Positions 42,646 through 52,317 of a stretch of DNA of 56,593 nt are shown piece by piece. The notes below the pieces were generated by a model. That model did not search any database and was not told the DNA's origin. It saw nothing but the letters and a program-made list of their open reading frames with translations. The position numbers and the translations under genes are program-made. The number at the start of each line of letters is the position of its first letter. Position 1 is the first letter of the stretch. This DNA is from Selaginella moellendorffii. Its lineage: Eukaryota > Streptophyta > Lycopodiopsida > Selaginellales > Selaginellaceae. The DNA lies in NCBI RefSeq assembly GCF_000143415.4, contig NW_003314266.1:4021766-4078358 (forward strand), given 5' to 3'.

Positions 42646-45600
42646 ATGGATGGGATTGAGTCTGTCTATGGGCGCGGCGCGCTCGGCAATCTCACAAATC
42701 GCAGCAGGCGTTCCAATGGAACAGCTGGGCCGAGCAGTCCATTTTCTCTCTCCCTGGATCCCTTTGTGTGGGAGAGCGGGTATGAGAATCGCGGAGGCGG
42801 GGCATGGGTTTCGAGGAATAGTCCTCCACTCGACGAGGATTGCGAGGGCGTGTATGAGATGAATGGGGCAAGTCCGGCGATTTCACCGCGAGGAGGAAGC
42901 CCGAATGGCGGTGTCAAGAGCATAATGCTTCTAGCCAAGGACAAGGAGGCTTTGCTGGAAGAAGCCATCAGGTTGAAGCGCGCTCTCCACGAGAAAACGT
43001 TTTATCTCAGGCGAAATCGAGTCCATGCTACCACGATTCAGATCGAAAACAGGTGTCTCGACTTTTGCTTTCCTCTTTGAGCTCAACAAAGAAATGCTTC
43101 TTTTCTAGTTTCACAGGAAGCTAGAGTTTGATATCAAGGATATGGAAGCGCAGGGGTCGCCTCTAGACAGCGCCAGATCTCCTCGTGGAAGTAGCATACG
43201 CACTAAGCTGAAAGGTAGTGTTCTTCGTTTTTGCTTCTCGCTGTCTACTTATTCCTTGGAGCGTTGTTTTGCAGGTTTAAGGATCAGATACGAAGATATG
43301 CGAAGTGCTTGTGATGCTCAGCACGAAGAAGTAGCGGCACTGCGCAGGGATGTACGCATTACCACCACCCAAGTAAGCAAACGTGTTGAGATCCATTTCT
43401 TCATGTTTGTCTTACTAGAGATTCTAGGCCCGTTGCTCTTGTTGTAGGAGATGGAAATGGAGAGAGATGCGTTGCTACATGAGATAACGAGAATGCAGAA
43501 GGACGTCAAGGGGCTGAAAGCAGTCCAGAATGCTCTCAAGTGCGAGCATCAGGAGCTGTGTCAGATCAAGCACAAAGCTGACGAGCTGGCAGTTCTTAAC
43601 TTCGAGCTAGAAAACTGCATGGGTGTAAGGATTACATTTCACGATTGGTTTTGTGCCTCAGTATCTGCTTTGGCAGGGCGTGAACAAAGATCTCGAGAGA
43701 ACAAACCAGGATGTGATCATTTTCCGGCAGAAAATGACGGAGTCGAGTATCGAGGCCAGAAAGAATGCAAAGCAATTCAAGGAGCTGGAAGAACACACTG
43801 AAGCCTTGAAGAGGCTCCTTGCAGACGAAAGGTCCGAGCGGCGGGGTCTAGACAAGGAGCTCGCAGGCTTGGAGCTGCAGCTTAAGAAGGCTGAGAAGGA
43901 GCTTACTGCGAAGGGACTCAAGAAGCCGGCTTCTCCGAAACCAAAGCCGAAGCCGAGAGAGAAAATCTGGGAAGTGACAAGTCCTGGGAAAGGAGGAACT
44001 TCTCCGCGTTCACCTAGGAAAGATCAAGACGGGAAGCCGAAATCAAAAGGTGGCAAGCCCGGTGGAAAAGGTGGTGATGCTGCCGCTGCCGCTGCTGCTG
44101 CCGCCGCCGCCGCCGCCGCCGCTGCTAGTGCAGCGTCATTCAAGGCAAAGAATACTTCTGCAAGGCTGTTTGGAGCTCTCTCTAAAACAGAACCAAGGCC
44201 GGGAGGTGCTGCGCTCGAGGACAGGGCCGGGGGAACGTTTAAGAAACAGGCATCCAAAGCTTCTGGCACTGACTCGAGGCAAACTAGTCCGGAATCGTTC
44301 AGGAAAAAGACCTTCAAGGAGGGCACTGCTGCTTTTGAGTCGCAGGAGACAATGCGTAAGAAGGCTGAAGCACTCGAACAAAAATCACTCAAGGAGGCTG
44401 AAGCACTCAAACAAAAATCACTCAAGGAGACTGAAGCACTCAAACAAAAATCACTCAAGGAGGCTGAAGCACTCAAACAAAAATCGCTCAAGGACGTTGC
44501 ACTCTCGAAAGCTTCCGAGAGGCCTCAAAGTACTGACGCGCTCAAGAAAGAAGCTTCCAAGGCTGCGAGGCCAAAGGCCGCCGAACCCACGAGTAGATCC
44601 ACCAGTCCGAGTGCTACGCCAGGAAAAGCCGAGAAAGCTTCTGCGGGGAAATCCAAAGACAAGGCGGCTGACAAGAAGGCGGAGCCGGGTCAAGGTGGCA
44701 AGCGCGGAGCAGGCTTGAAAGACGAAACAAAAGGAACGAAAGACGAAGCAAAAGGAACGAAAGGAGATGTTTTGCAAGCGCAGAAGGAAAGACAGCGGCT
44801 GGAAACGGAGCTAGCTGCAAAGATGGAAAAACAGAAGCGGGAGATGGAGCTAGCGGCGAAGCAAAGAGAAATGGAGCTAGCTGCGAGGCTGGAGAAACAG
44901 CAAAAGGAAATGGAGCTCGCTGCAAAGCAACGGGAGATGGAGTTTCTGGCGAAGCAACGAGAGCTGGAAGCTGCTACTGCTAAGCAGCGGGAAATGGAAG
45001 CTGTTGCCGCTGCTGCTGCTGCCAAGCAACGGGAAATGGAACTGGCCGCCGCTGCTAAGCAACGAGAGATGGCGGAGCTAGCTGCCGCAAAAGGATTGAA
45101 GCTCAAAGCCGAGTCCAGGGACGAGGCATGCCAGACCTCCGAGACAGCGGACTCTTACGACGAGTTGATGCGAAAGATGCGTAAGCTGGAGGACGAGCTG
45201 GCCTCGCACAGGTCACGGGAAAGCTCTCCAGGGTCGTCTTCTACTCCGCCACCTTCGAGGGCATTCACGAAGAAACTCACCATCAAAGTCGATGACAAGC
45301 AGATGGATCGAAAGCTGACGAAGAAGGCGACGGTGAAGAAGCCGGATGTCGCTCCGGCCACTCCGGGTACTCCCAGGAAGAGCAAAGTGGCGTCGACTCC
45401 GGCAACTCCGAAAGAACCAGAGCGAAAGCCCGAGCCGCTAAAGCCAGAGCCAAAGAAGCCGGAGCCAGTGCCAATAACAGTGCCAGTTCCAGAGCCAGAA
45501 CCCGTCCGCAAGTATCCAGCGAGACAAATTCGTCGGCAAATCCTCATGGCGGATCAAGACTTCGCCGAGGACACGAAGCAGATAACCGGCCCAGCGGATG

Positions 45601-45704
45601 CACCCAGGCCCAGGAGCGTCATGTTTGAGAGCTCGAGCTTCAACGTCTTGCTGGCGGAGCCCAGCACGGATCCTCTGATTGAAACGCAGGCACCGAACGA
45701 GTAG
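42646..45704 (+). CDS. Coiled-coil protein with long Lys/Ala/Pro-rich tail (paralog A)
   Basis: Five exons (42646-43052, 43117-43214, 43275-43372, 43448-43624, 43677-45704) give about 935 residues. The N terminus is low-complexity with SLDPFVWE. Residues about 95-330 are coiled coil (DKEALLEEAIRLKRALHEKT, FYLRRNRVHA, ALLHEITRMQKDVKGLK). The rest is a basic tail: 16 consecutive Ala (44079-44126), four 11-residue repeats of the EALKQKSLKEA type (44361-44493), an AAKQREMEL-rich helix and a Thr/Pro/Lys domain. It closes with an acidic end (ADQDFAEDTKQITGP). The convergent gene next door is a paralog with the same exon plan but no such tail. A Lys-rich, Pro-rich tail suggests microtubule or nucleic-acid binding; this is inference only. 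Confidence 0.75.
44361..44493 (+). repeat. Four 33-bp in-frame tandem repeats inside paralog A
   Basis: Units of 33 bp encode K(K/E)(A/T)EAL(E/K)QKSL. The last three are nearly identical at DNA level, so the array is young and copy number may vary between alleles. Confidence 0.9.
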
Positions 45705-45794
45705 AAACAAGAACCATCTACGTTCTTATATCGTCCTGGGAAAAAAAACTTGGGACAACGATCGAGCCAGCTACCAACGTAGTAGAAGAAGTTG

Positions 45795-47144
45795 TCATAC
45801 TGTTCTAGCAGACCTCGGGCTGTTTGGTTTGGAACCGGCGAGTTTATCCGGACTTGGAGTTGCGGGGTACAAGCTGAGGCCTCTGGCGTTGAGCTTCTCC
45901 TCGACTGTGACAAGCTCCGCTTCCAGGCAAACGCGCTTCTCCTCCAGGTTTTTCTTTTCCAGCTTTTCTTTCTCCAGGCAATCCTTGGCCAGCGTGATCT
46001 GGTCCTCCAAATCCTTGCATCTCTTCGAGCTTCTCTTGGCGAGAAGGCTCGACTCTGTTAGCTTTTGTCTGTGAGCTACAATTTCGCGATTTGCCTTGTC
46101 CAAGGCTTTAAGAACAACCTGTGAAAGAAGATCTTTAGGATTTTTGTTTTCTAGATCGTGAGCTTACCTCCATGCAGTTTTCTAGATGATAATTCAAGAC
46201 TTCCATGTCGCCCGCTTTGTCCCTCATGCAGCACAGATCTTTGGTCTCGCAACAAAGCTGGCTGTGCACCAGCTTTAGCTTTTTCACATCCTTTTGGAGT
46301 TTGGCGATCTCCTCTACAAACACATCTTTTTCCATCTCTATTTCCTGTCCGTGACAAATTCACTTGTGCGTGTCAGCAAAAACCTTCACCTCTTACAAAA
46401 GCTTACTCTTTGGTGTGATATCCTTACGTCCCTTCTCAAGAGCGTGATCTCTTCGTGCTGGCTATCACAAATATTTTGCAGCTCCTCGAACTGTGACTTC
46501 ATTCCTGGGAGGAAAAAAAATCCTCACATATAAGCCCAGAAACTAAGGCAAAGAACGAAACAATCGAACCGTGCCTTGGAGCTTAAGCCTCACTCGAGAC
46601 GATCCACTCGACTTTGTGCCCATGTTTCCTTGCATCTCCATGTCCTTGATATCATTCTCGAGCTTCCTGCAGTTCTTTTTTGTGTTCCAAGTCAAGATCA
46701 ACCAGCCCAATAGAGATGAGAAAGAGGAAAAATGGAAGAAAGAAAACAAAGAGCTCACTTGTTCTCGATTTGGACGGCAGAAGCGTGAACTTTGTCCCGC
46801 TTCAAATAGAAAGCCTGATCGATGAGCATTCTCTTCAACTGGATGATCTCCTCGAGCAGCGATTCCTTGTCCCTGCTTGCGAACAGCAAATTCTGGAAGG
46901 AAGCGGGGCTCTGGCCCCTGGATTTCGATCCAATCAGCCCCTCAGTGATCTCTACAACCCCGTTCTCGTTGCAACCCGGTAGAGGCGGCGGCGTGGGAGG
47001 AATCCAAGTGCCTCCACCCAGTTCTGGATTTGGCGGATCCCACACGAATGGATCCAGACCGTGAGACAGCGGCGTATCCTTTCGCGTCGGCCGCTTGCTA
47101 GGGATGGGCCGAGGAGCATAGGCGCTCTCCATTCTCTGCTCCAA
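45795..47144 (-). CDS. Coiled-coil protein (paralog B)
   Basis: Five exons (47144-46759, 46666-46575, 46504-46407, 46344-46168, 46118-45795) give 358 residues. It aligns with paralog A from end to end of the coiled-coil part: GLDPFVWD, KESLLEEIIQLKRMLIDQAF, YLKRDKVHASAVQIEN, CDSQHEEITLLRRDVRI, LENCME. Exon 3 (98 nt) and exon 4 (177 nt) have exactly the same lengths as in paralog A. Intron 2 begins with GC instead of GT at the position where paralog A has GT. It lacks the long basic tail and ends 90 bp from paralog A, tail to tail. Function is unknown. The pair arose by an inverted local duplication, with the tail gained in A or lost in B. Confidence 0.75.
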
Positions 47145-47467
47145 ATCTTTCTTCTCCCTTTCAGTATTTCTAGCTGGAATTTCTACCTACAATCGCATGG
47201 CGCCTAAGGTACAGCAAGATTCCTTGTTGCCTGCGCTGCCGCCTCTCGCTGACGCTCAAGAGCAAAGCCGCTGTCGACGCTCGCCGGATAAACCCTAACA
47301 CCGATAACGTCCATGGGATTCCAATGGCAAAACGCTTGTGCGCCGTCGATCTAGCGAGCATATACCACTCCTTTAAACGACGGCCGTTGGAAAGAGCGGT
47401 AAAATTCGTTGGGCTTGATTTGGATTTGATCCCGCAACGTCTGGAGTTAGGGTTTAGGGCACCAGCT
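47145..47467. promoter_or_regulatory. Divergent promoter (paralog B / AIMP1-like gene)
   Basis: About 320 bp between start codons. An in-frame ATG at 47324 could extend the AIMP1-like protein by 48 residues, but these do not resemble the family. GGGTTTAGGG at about 47,451-47,460, just before the chosen start, is a telobox-like element found in plant translation-gene promoters. Confidence 0.5.
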
Positions 47468-49345
47468 ATGGGAGTTCCTAGAAGCGATGGCGATGGCGCC
47501 CGGACTCTCCAGCTCCTCCGGGCGCGAATGGGCGGCCAGGTTTGCGAAATTCACTCGTGCTGGATGAGCGATGAGTATTTTGTTTTGTAGAGCGTCGATG
47601 CAAAGGAAGTTGGATTTGTGTGTAATGCGGATGTAAGCTACAGCGAGGAGGAACAGCCTCAAGTGAGCGCTTACTCTTTTTTTTTCTTGTGATTAAGTTA
47701 CAAGAAAGTCACAAGATTTCTTACAGTCTCGTGAATTGTTTTCTTCTCTCGGCAGGCTCTCGAGTGGCTAGCTTTTGCAGAGAAGTTCTTTTTGGAGAAT
47801 GCGTCAGCTGACACGAATCTCAAGCTTCTCAACACATTCCTACAATCAAAATCGGTGTTTGTAGGGAATGGAACCCGGATCACTCTGGCGGATCTCGGCA
47901 TGTTTGTGGCAATTCGCGAGAAAGTGGTGAGTTCTTCGACTTTGGTTTTATCGGCTTGTTTTTGTAACACCTCGTTAGGCCGCTATTCCAGTAGAGGACC
48001 AGGAGAATTTGCCAAACTTGTTTCGATGGTTCGACTACGTTCAGGTATGTTTAGTCTGTATGTTTGTCGAAGATCTTTTTCGCTGTTTCTACTTAGAACA
48101 AGGAAGACGTGCGTCAAGTCTACGCGCAAATCTACATTAAGAAGCCATATTTCTCTCCACCGGTATTTTGCGCTTTGTGCTTTTGTGGCAGTCTAATCTA
48201 CTGTATTTCTTGTAGAACTTGAGTGATCAGGATTCTAGTAAGGCATCCAAACCAAATGTCGACGGAAAGAGCATGGCGGAAACGGTAAGCAAGTGGCATT
48301 ACTTTCTTATACCTTAGATGTGACTCTTATTGAAATTTTAAGAAGGATAACAGGAACGCTCCTTCTCCTCAGCCTTTGCCTTCGCCTGCGCCGCCTCTAC
48401 CTGCGCCAACACCAGCAGTAAGCTACTGCCTATGCGTCTTTTATTTATTTTCTTGGCCTTTACTCACTATTTGTATTTGCAGCCGGACAGCAGTGTATCT
48501 ACTGTGAGTTCTGTCAGCAAAAGCAAACCAGCGAAAGAAACGAAAGAGAAGCCTCCCGCACAAAAGAAAGAAGTCGACTGCGATGTCAGCGTGCTCGATA
48601 TATGCGTCGGACAAATCAAGAAAGTGTGGAAGCATCCATCAGCTGATACGTAAGTGTGAGGCTTTGGGATGATTTGATCTAATGCTTTTTTATTTTCCAG
48701 TCTCTATGTGGAGGAAATTGACGTTGGAGAAGCACAACCGAGACAAATTGTCAGTGGTCTGGTCAAATACGTACCTGAAAGTGAGATGCTGGTAAAAGAT
48801 TGCGGCTAAAGCAAACACCAACGTTGCTGACATATTGATTCTTCAGAATAGAAGGGTGCTCGTCCTTCTAAACGTTAAAGCCGGGAAAGTTCGGGACGTT
48901 CTCTCGTCTGGCTTGGTAAGTTGTTGTTTTCTACGATCCAACAACAAACTAATGGACTTACAGGTTCTTTGTGCGTCAAATGGAGACCACAGCCAATGTG
49001 AACCTGTGTCTCCTCCGGACGGCGTTCCTGTAGGTGAAAGAGTGAAATTCGCTGGGTAAGGAAATCAACGCACTCCCATCAATGCTTTGACGCCAACTGA
49101 TCTTCCCTGTAGGCACGATGGGAAAGCAGAGGAAGTGTTGAATCCCAAGAAGAAACAGTGGGACAAGATTGCTCCTGTAAGTTGATGAAAGACTTTCCAT
49201 GTTTTGTTCACTCGAACGATGTAAACCGTGTGACTTGCAGGAACTTGGCACTGACGAGCAGGGCATTGCAAATTACCAAGGTGTTCCCTTCCAAACCTCT
49301 AAAGGACCATGCAAATCAGCAATCGTCAATGGATCAATCAAATGA
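47468..49345 (+). CDS. AIMP1/Arc1p-like tRNA-binding protein (EMAPII-type OB fold)
   Basis: Thirteen exons: 47468-47539, 47591-47662, 47756-47926, 47979-48044, 48097-48162, 48216-48284, 48343-48417, 48483-48649, 48701-48791, 48847-48915, 48964-49055, 49113-49176 and 49241-49345. They encode 392 residues. The N-terminal half is GST-C-like ([32 protein letters not shown]). A Pro/Lys linker follows, then the EMAPII domain: [60 protein letters not shown] and [12 protein letters not shown]. It follows Arabidopsis At2g40660 throughout. Such proteins deliver tRNA to aminoacyl-tRNA synthetases, especially methionyl-tRNA synthetase, in the cytosol. Many introns fall between whole codons. Confidence 0.92.
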
Positions 49346-49437
49346 GAACCAGGAGAACCAAAGGTGATCCATAGTTCGTGAAGAAAAAATATTCTATATA
49401 CTTTATAATGGATCAAACTCTTCAACTATAGATTGGT

Positions 49438-51998
49438 TTATCTGGGACCAGACGGCTGGTGTGCTACCATGGCCACACTGACGCTACCGCCAAGATGGTT
49501 AGTCGAAGAGAACCGAAGAACTCCCGCAGAACTCAACGCAAACCGGAAGAAGAGAGGCGGCTCCAAAATCTCCTTTCGACCTTCGAGCATCTGGACGACT
49601 GTATCCATCGGGGGTCTTTGGCTGGGATTATCCTGGATGCACCACAGAGCTACCTGGAGCATACTTTTCACCTCGTCCTCGTCCACACTATCTCGGATGC
49701 TTGTATCCACGACTTTGAGAAACTCTCTCTTGGAGACTCGAGCTACGACCCAGGCCGGGAAGTACCACCACAAAGCTTGTTCCTCCTCGTCCATTGGAGC
49801 TTCACGACAGTCTTCTCCACCATGGCCGCCAAGCTTGGAGAGGTTCCTTCGTCCACCTATGAGCTCCAGCAGCACCATACCATAGCTGTAGACGTCGCAT
49901 TTCTTCGTGGCTACCGAATGTAAGAGCCACTCCGGGGCGAGATATCCTGGAGTACCTCGAACATCAGTCACGGTCTGGCTTACATCCCGAGTCTTGAGCA
50001 GCTTCGCCATGCCGAAATCGGAGAGCTTGGGACGAAACTTATCGTCGAGAAGGACGTTCTCGGGCTTGATGTCGAGATGGATGATCAGCTGCCGCGATTC
50101 CTCGTGCAAGTATGCCAGGCCTTGAGCTAGTCCCAAGGCAATATCGCGACGGCTCTGCCAGTTCAAGAAGCGTTCTTCGAACAGCCACTTATCCAAGGAT
50201 CCATTCACCACGTACTCGTAGACGAGCATGAGCTGGTTCTTCTCGGAGCAAAAGCCATAGAGCTGGACAACGTTGTGGTGGCTTATCCGTCCCAGCGAGG
50301 CCATCTCCGCGAGAAATCCCCTGTCATTCTGGTTCCGGTTCTCCAGGCGCTTGACCGCCACCTTTCTCCCGTCCGCCAGAGTCCCTTCATAAACGGTTCC
50401 AAAGCCGCCTTTACCAAGGCTCGAAGCGAAGTTCCCAGTCGCCACCTCCAGCTCTTTGTATGTGTACTTCTGAGCCGAGCCCTGCAGTGCCAGAGCCAAA
50501 GCACGCTCAACTTTGTCAAGCCTGTGCTTCCAGATCATCAGCACGACCAAGCCGAGAGCTGATAGCAGGACCACGCTCGCAGCAATGCTGACTCCAAGCA
50601 AAACGGTGCGATCCTTGGGCTTCTTCCGCACGAAAAGCTCTGCGTTTTGCAGCTTGAGGAAGCCATCGAAGTTCGGATCCCTGGTGAGGCCTCCATACAT
50701 CCGGTCGACGAAGAAACAGGTGCTCGACTGCTTGTTGTAGAAGAGTGCGCTGCAGGAGCAATTCGCTAGGCACAAGCTCCAGCACTCGCTCAAGGTGGAA
50801 ACTCTGTCGGCCTTGGTGTAATTGTTGGAGAAGTAGCCTGCTCCACTCACGTTGAGAAAGTGGTGGTTCTCGGCCTCGACTTCGTGGTTGCAAACGAGAG
50901 GTATGCTGCTCGGACTTGGGCAAGTTTGCTCCTGATGGCCACTCTGGTCTTGGACTATACAGCTGCACTGAGCGTTCCCAGAGCAAACGCTGTTCGATTC
51001 GCATGCCATCGGGAGGCAACCTCCAAGTCTGTTCCTCATGAACGGCGGACCCTGTTCCTCATGAACGGCGGACCCTGTTCCCACGAAGCTCGTCCGGAGT
51101 TGTAGGTGTAAGGAACCAGCTTCCCATCGTTTTCGAGTTTGAGATACTGCCAGTCATCGCTGCTGTTCCCGAGTACTGCTGTGAGAGGAGCGCTGCAGAG
51201 CTGGGAAGGGTTGCTCGTCGATGGCTGGTACGATAGTCTCAGTTGACCAGCGGAATACTCGAGCTCTGTGTGATAAGTCGGGCATGGTGCGTTGATGGAA
51301 GTCTCGTCCGCTGGCAAGTTTCCATTGTATAAGTTCCAAACCAAGTAGGGCTGTCTTGTGTCCCGATTGAGGAAAAAGATGAGACCGCTCGGCTCAACTT
51401 CCATCTTGATGTTCCCGCTAGCAAGACTTGATGAATTGGCGCTGCTGATAAGTCTCTGCTTAGTGACCATGACTTGTCTTTCTAAAAGGATATCTGTAGG
51501 ATGGTCGAAGCTCTGCCAGGAGATCCCACCCGTGGAGTTGTAGAGGACAAAGTTCCCAGTGTCTTGAAGCTCCATCTCAGAAACTCCACCAGGAGAACTC
51601 CATACAACCTTCCCATCCCAATCGGCAACTTCCAGAGCTCCCTGATCGGTCACACGAACGGTAGCATTTTCTGTCACAGGACTGTCCCGGTTTGCAGCCC
51701 AGACGCAGACGCCAGAGTTCGTGTTGTTGCTGGAGCCAAGAACCAAAGCAAAGTAGAACTCGGCCGAGTTGTGGAATCGAAAGAAAGCCAAGCCAAATCT
51801 TCCGCTCTGGCTCAGGAGGGGACTGTCACCTACTTGGAGCAGCCGATAACTGGCATTGGACTGTGATCCTTGCAATTCCAGAAGCTGATTGTTGTTCGTT
51901 ACTTCCCAGCCTTGTGATAGACTGTAGTTCCTGCCGTGCACACGAAAGAGAATTGTCATCAGCTGAAAGAAAGCGACCAAAAAGAACTTCATAGCCAT
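49438..51998 (-). pseudogene. Bulb-lectin (G-type) receptor-like kinase broken by a 23-bp duplication
   Basis: Intron-less reverse-strand gene in two frames. The upstream frame (51998 to 51036) has a signal peptide (MAMKFFLVAFFQLMTILF) and the bulb-lectin and S-locus regions (CVWAANRDSPV, GNFVLYNSTGGISWQSFDHP). The downstream frame (to 49438) has a Cys-rich PAN/EGF-like region, a transmembrane helix (SIAASVVLLSALGLVVLMI) and a kinase with LGKGGFGTVYEG, VAVKRL, HLDIKPENVLL (non-RD, leucine before the catalytic Asp), DFGMAKLL and GTPGYLAPEWL. The frames join at a perfect tandem duplication of 23 bp (51031-51053 and 51054-51076). One unit fewer would leave 845 residues, close to the 848 of the divergent neighbour. 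Every domain is otherwise intact, so the lesion is recent, or a sequencing or assembly error. Confidence 0.85.
51031..51076. repeat. Perfect 23-bp tandem duplication causing a frameshift
   Basis: Two identical adjacent copies of a 23-bp unit containing CATGAACGGCGG. Because 23 is not a multiple of three, the kinase gene is thrown out of frame. On the coding strand a stretch of about this length begins with GT and ends with AG, but it is far too short for normal spliceosomal removal. Confidence 0.97.
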
Positions 51999-52317
51999 GA
52001 ACCATGAAGCAGAATGCGCTAGATTTTTTTTTAATCTATAGAACGGGATACCATTCACTTGACTCGTACATGTTCATACTATTCCAGTCTCACCAACTGT
52101 TACCGAACATTTCGATTAGTCTTTGCTTGAACAGAAGTCTAGCAACTTGACTCATTCATATTCATACTTCTTCCACTTATTCCAGTCTCACAAACTGTTT
52201 CGATTAGTCTTTGCTTGAACAGAAGTCTAGTCTCCATGACTGCAATTTTCCAAGTCTGATTGAAAGTAAGGACTTACCTCTCGTATAAGCAGGTGTTCTC
52301 AATGCAGAACGGCAGCA
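51999..52317. promoter_or_regulatory. Shared divergent promoter of two lectin kinases, with an internal duplication
   Basis: A 319-bp region between head-to-head start codons. A block of about 55 bp containing CCAGTCTCAC, then AACTGTT, then TTAGTCTTTGCTTGAACAGA occurs at about 52,083-52,141 and again at about 52,180-52,231, roughly 95 bp apart. The second copy lacks a few bases. It includes TTGAC, a W-box core, in the neighbouring sequence. Confidence 0.7.

Noticed and set aside
44024-45106. Open frames antisense or shifted within the tail of paralog A
   Set aside because: Alanine- and lysine-rich repeats leave all frames open. Splice phase and the paralog support only the annotated frame.
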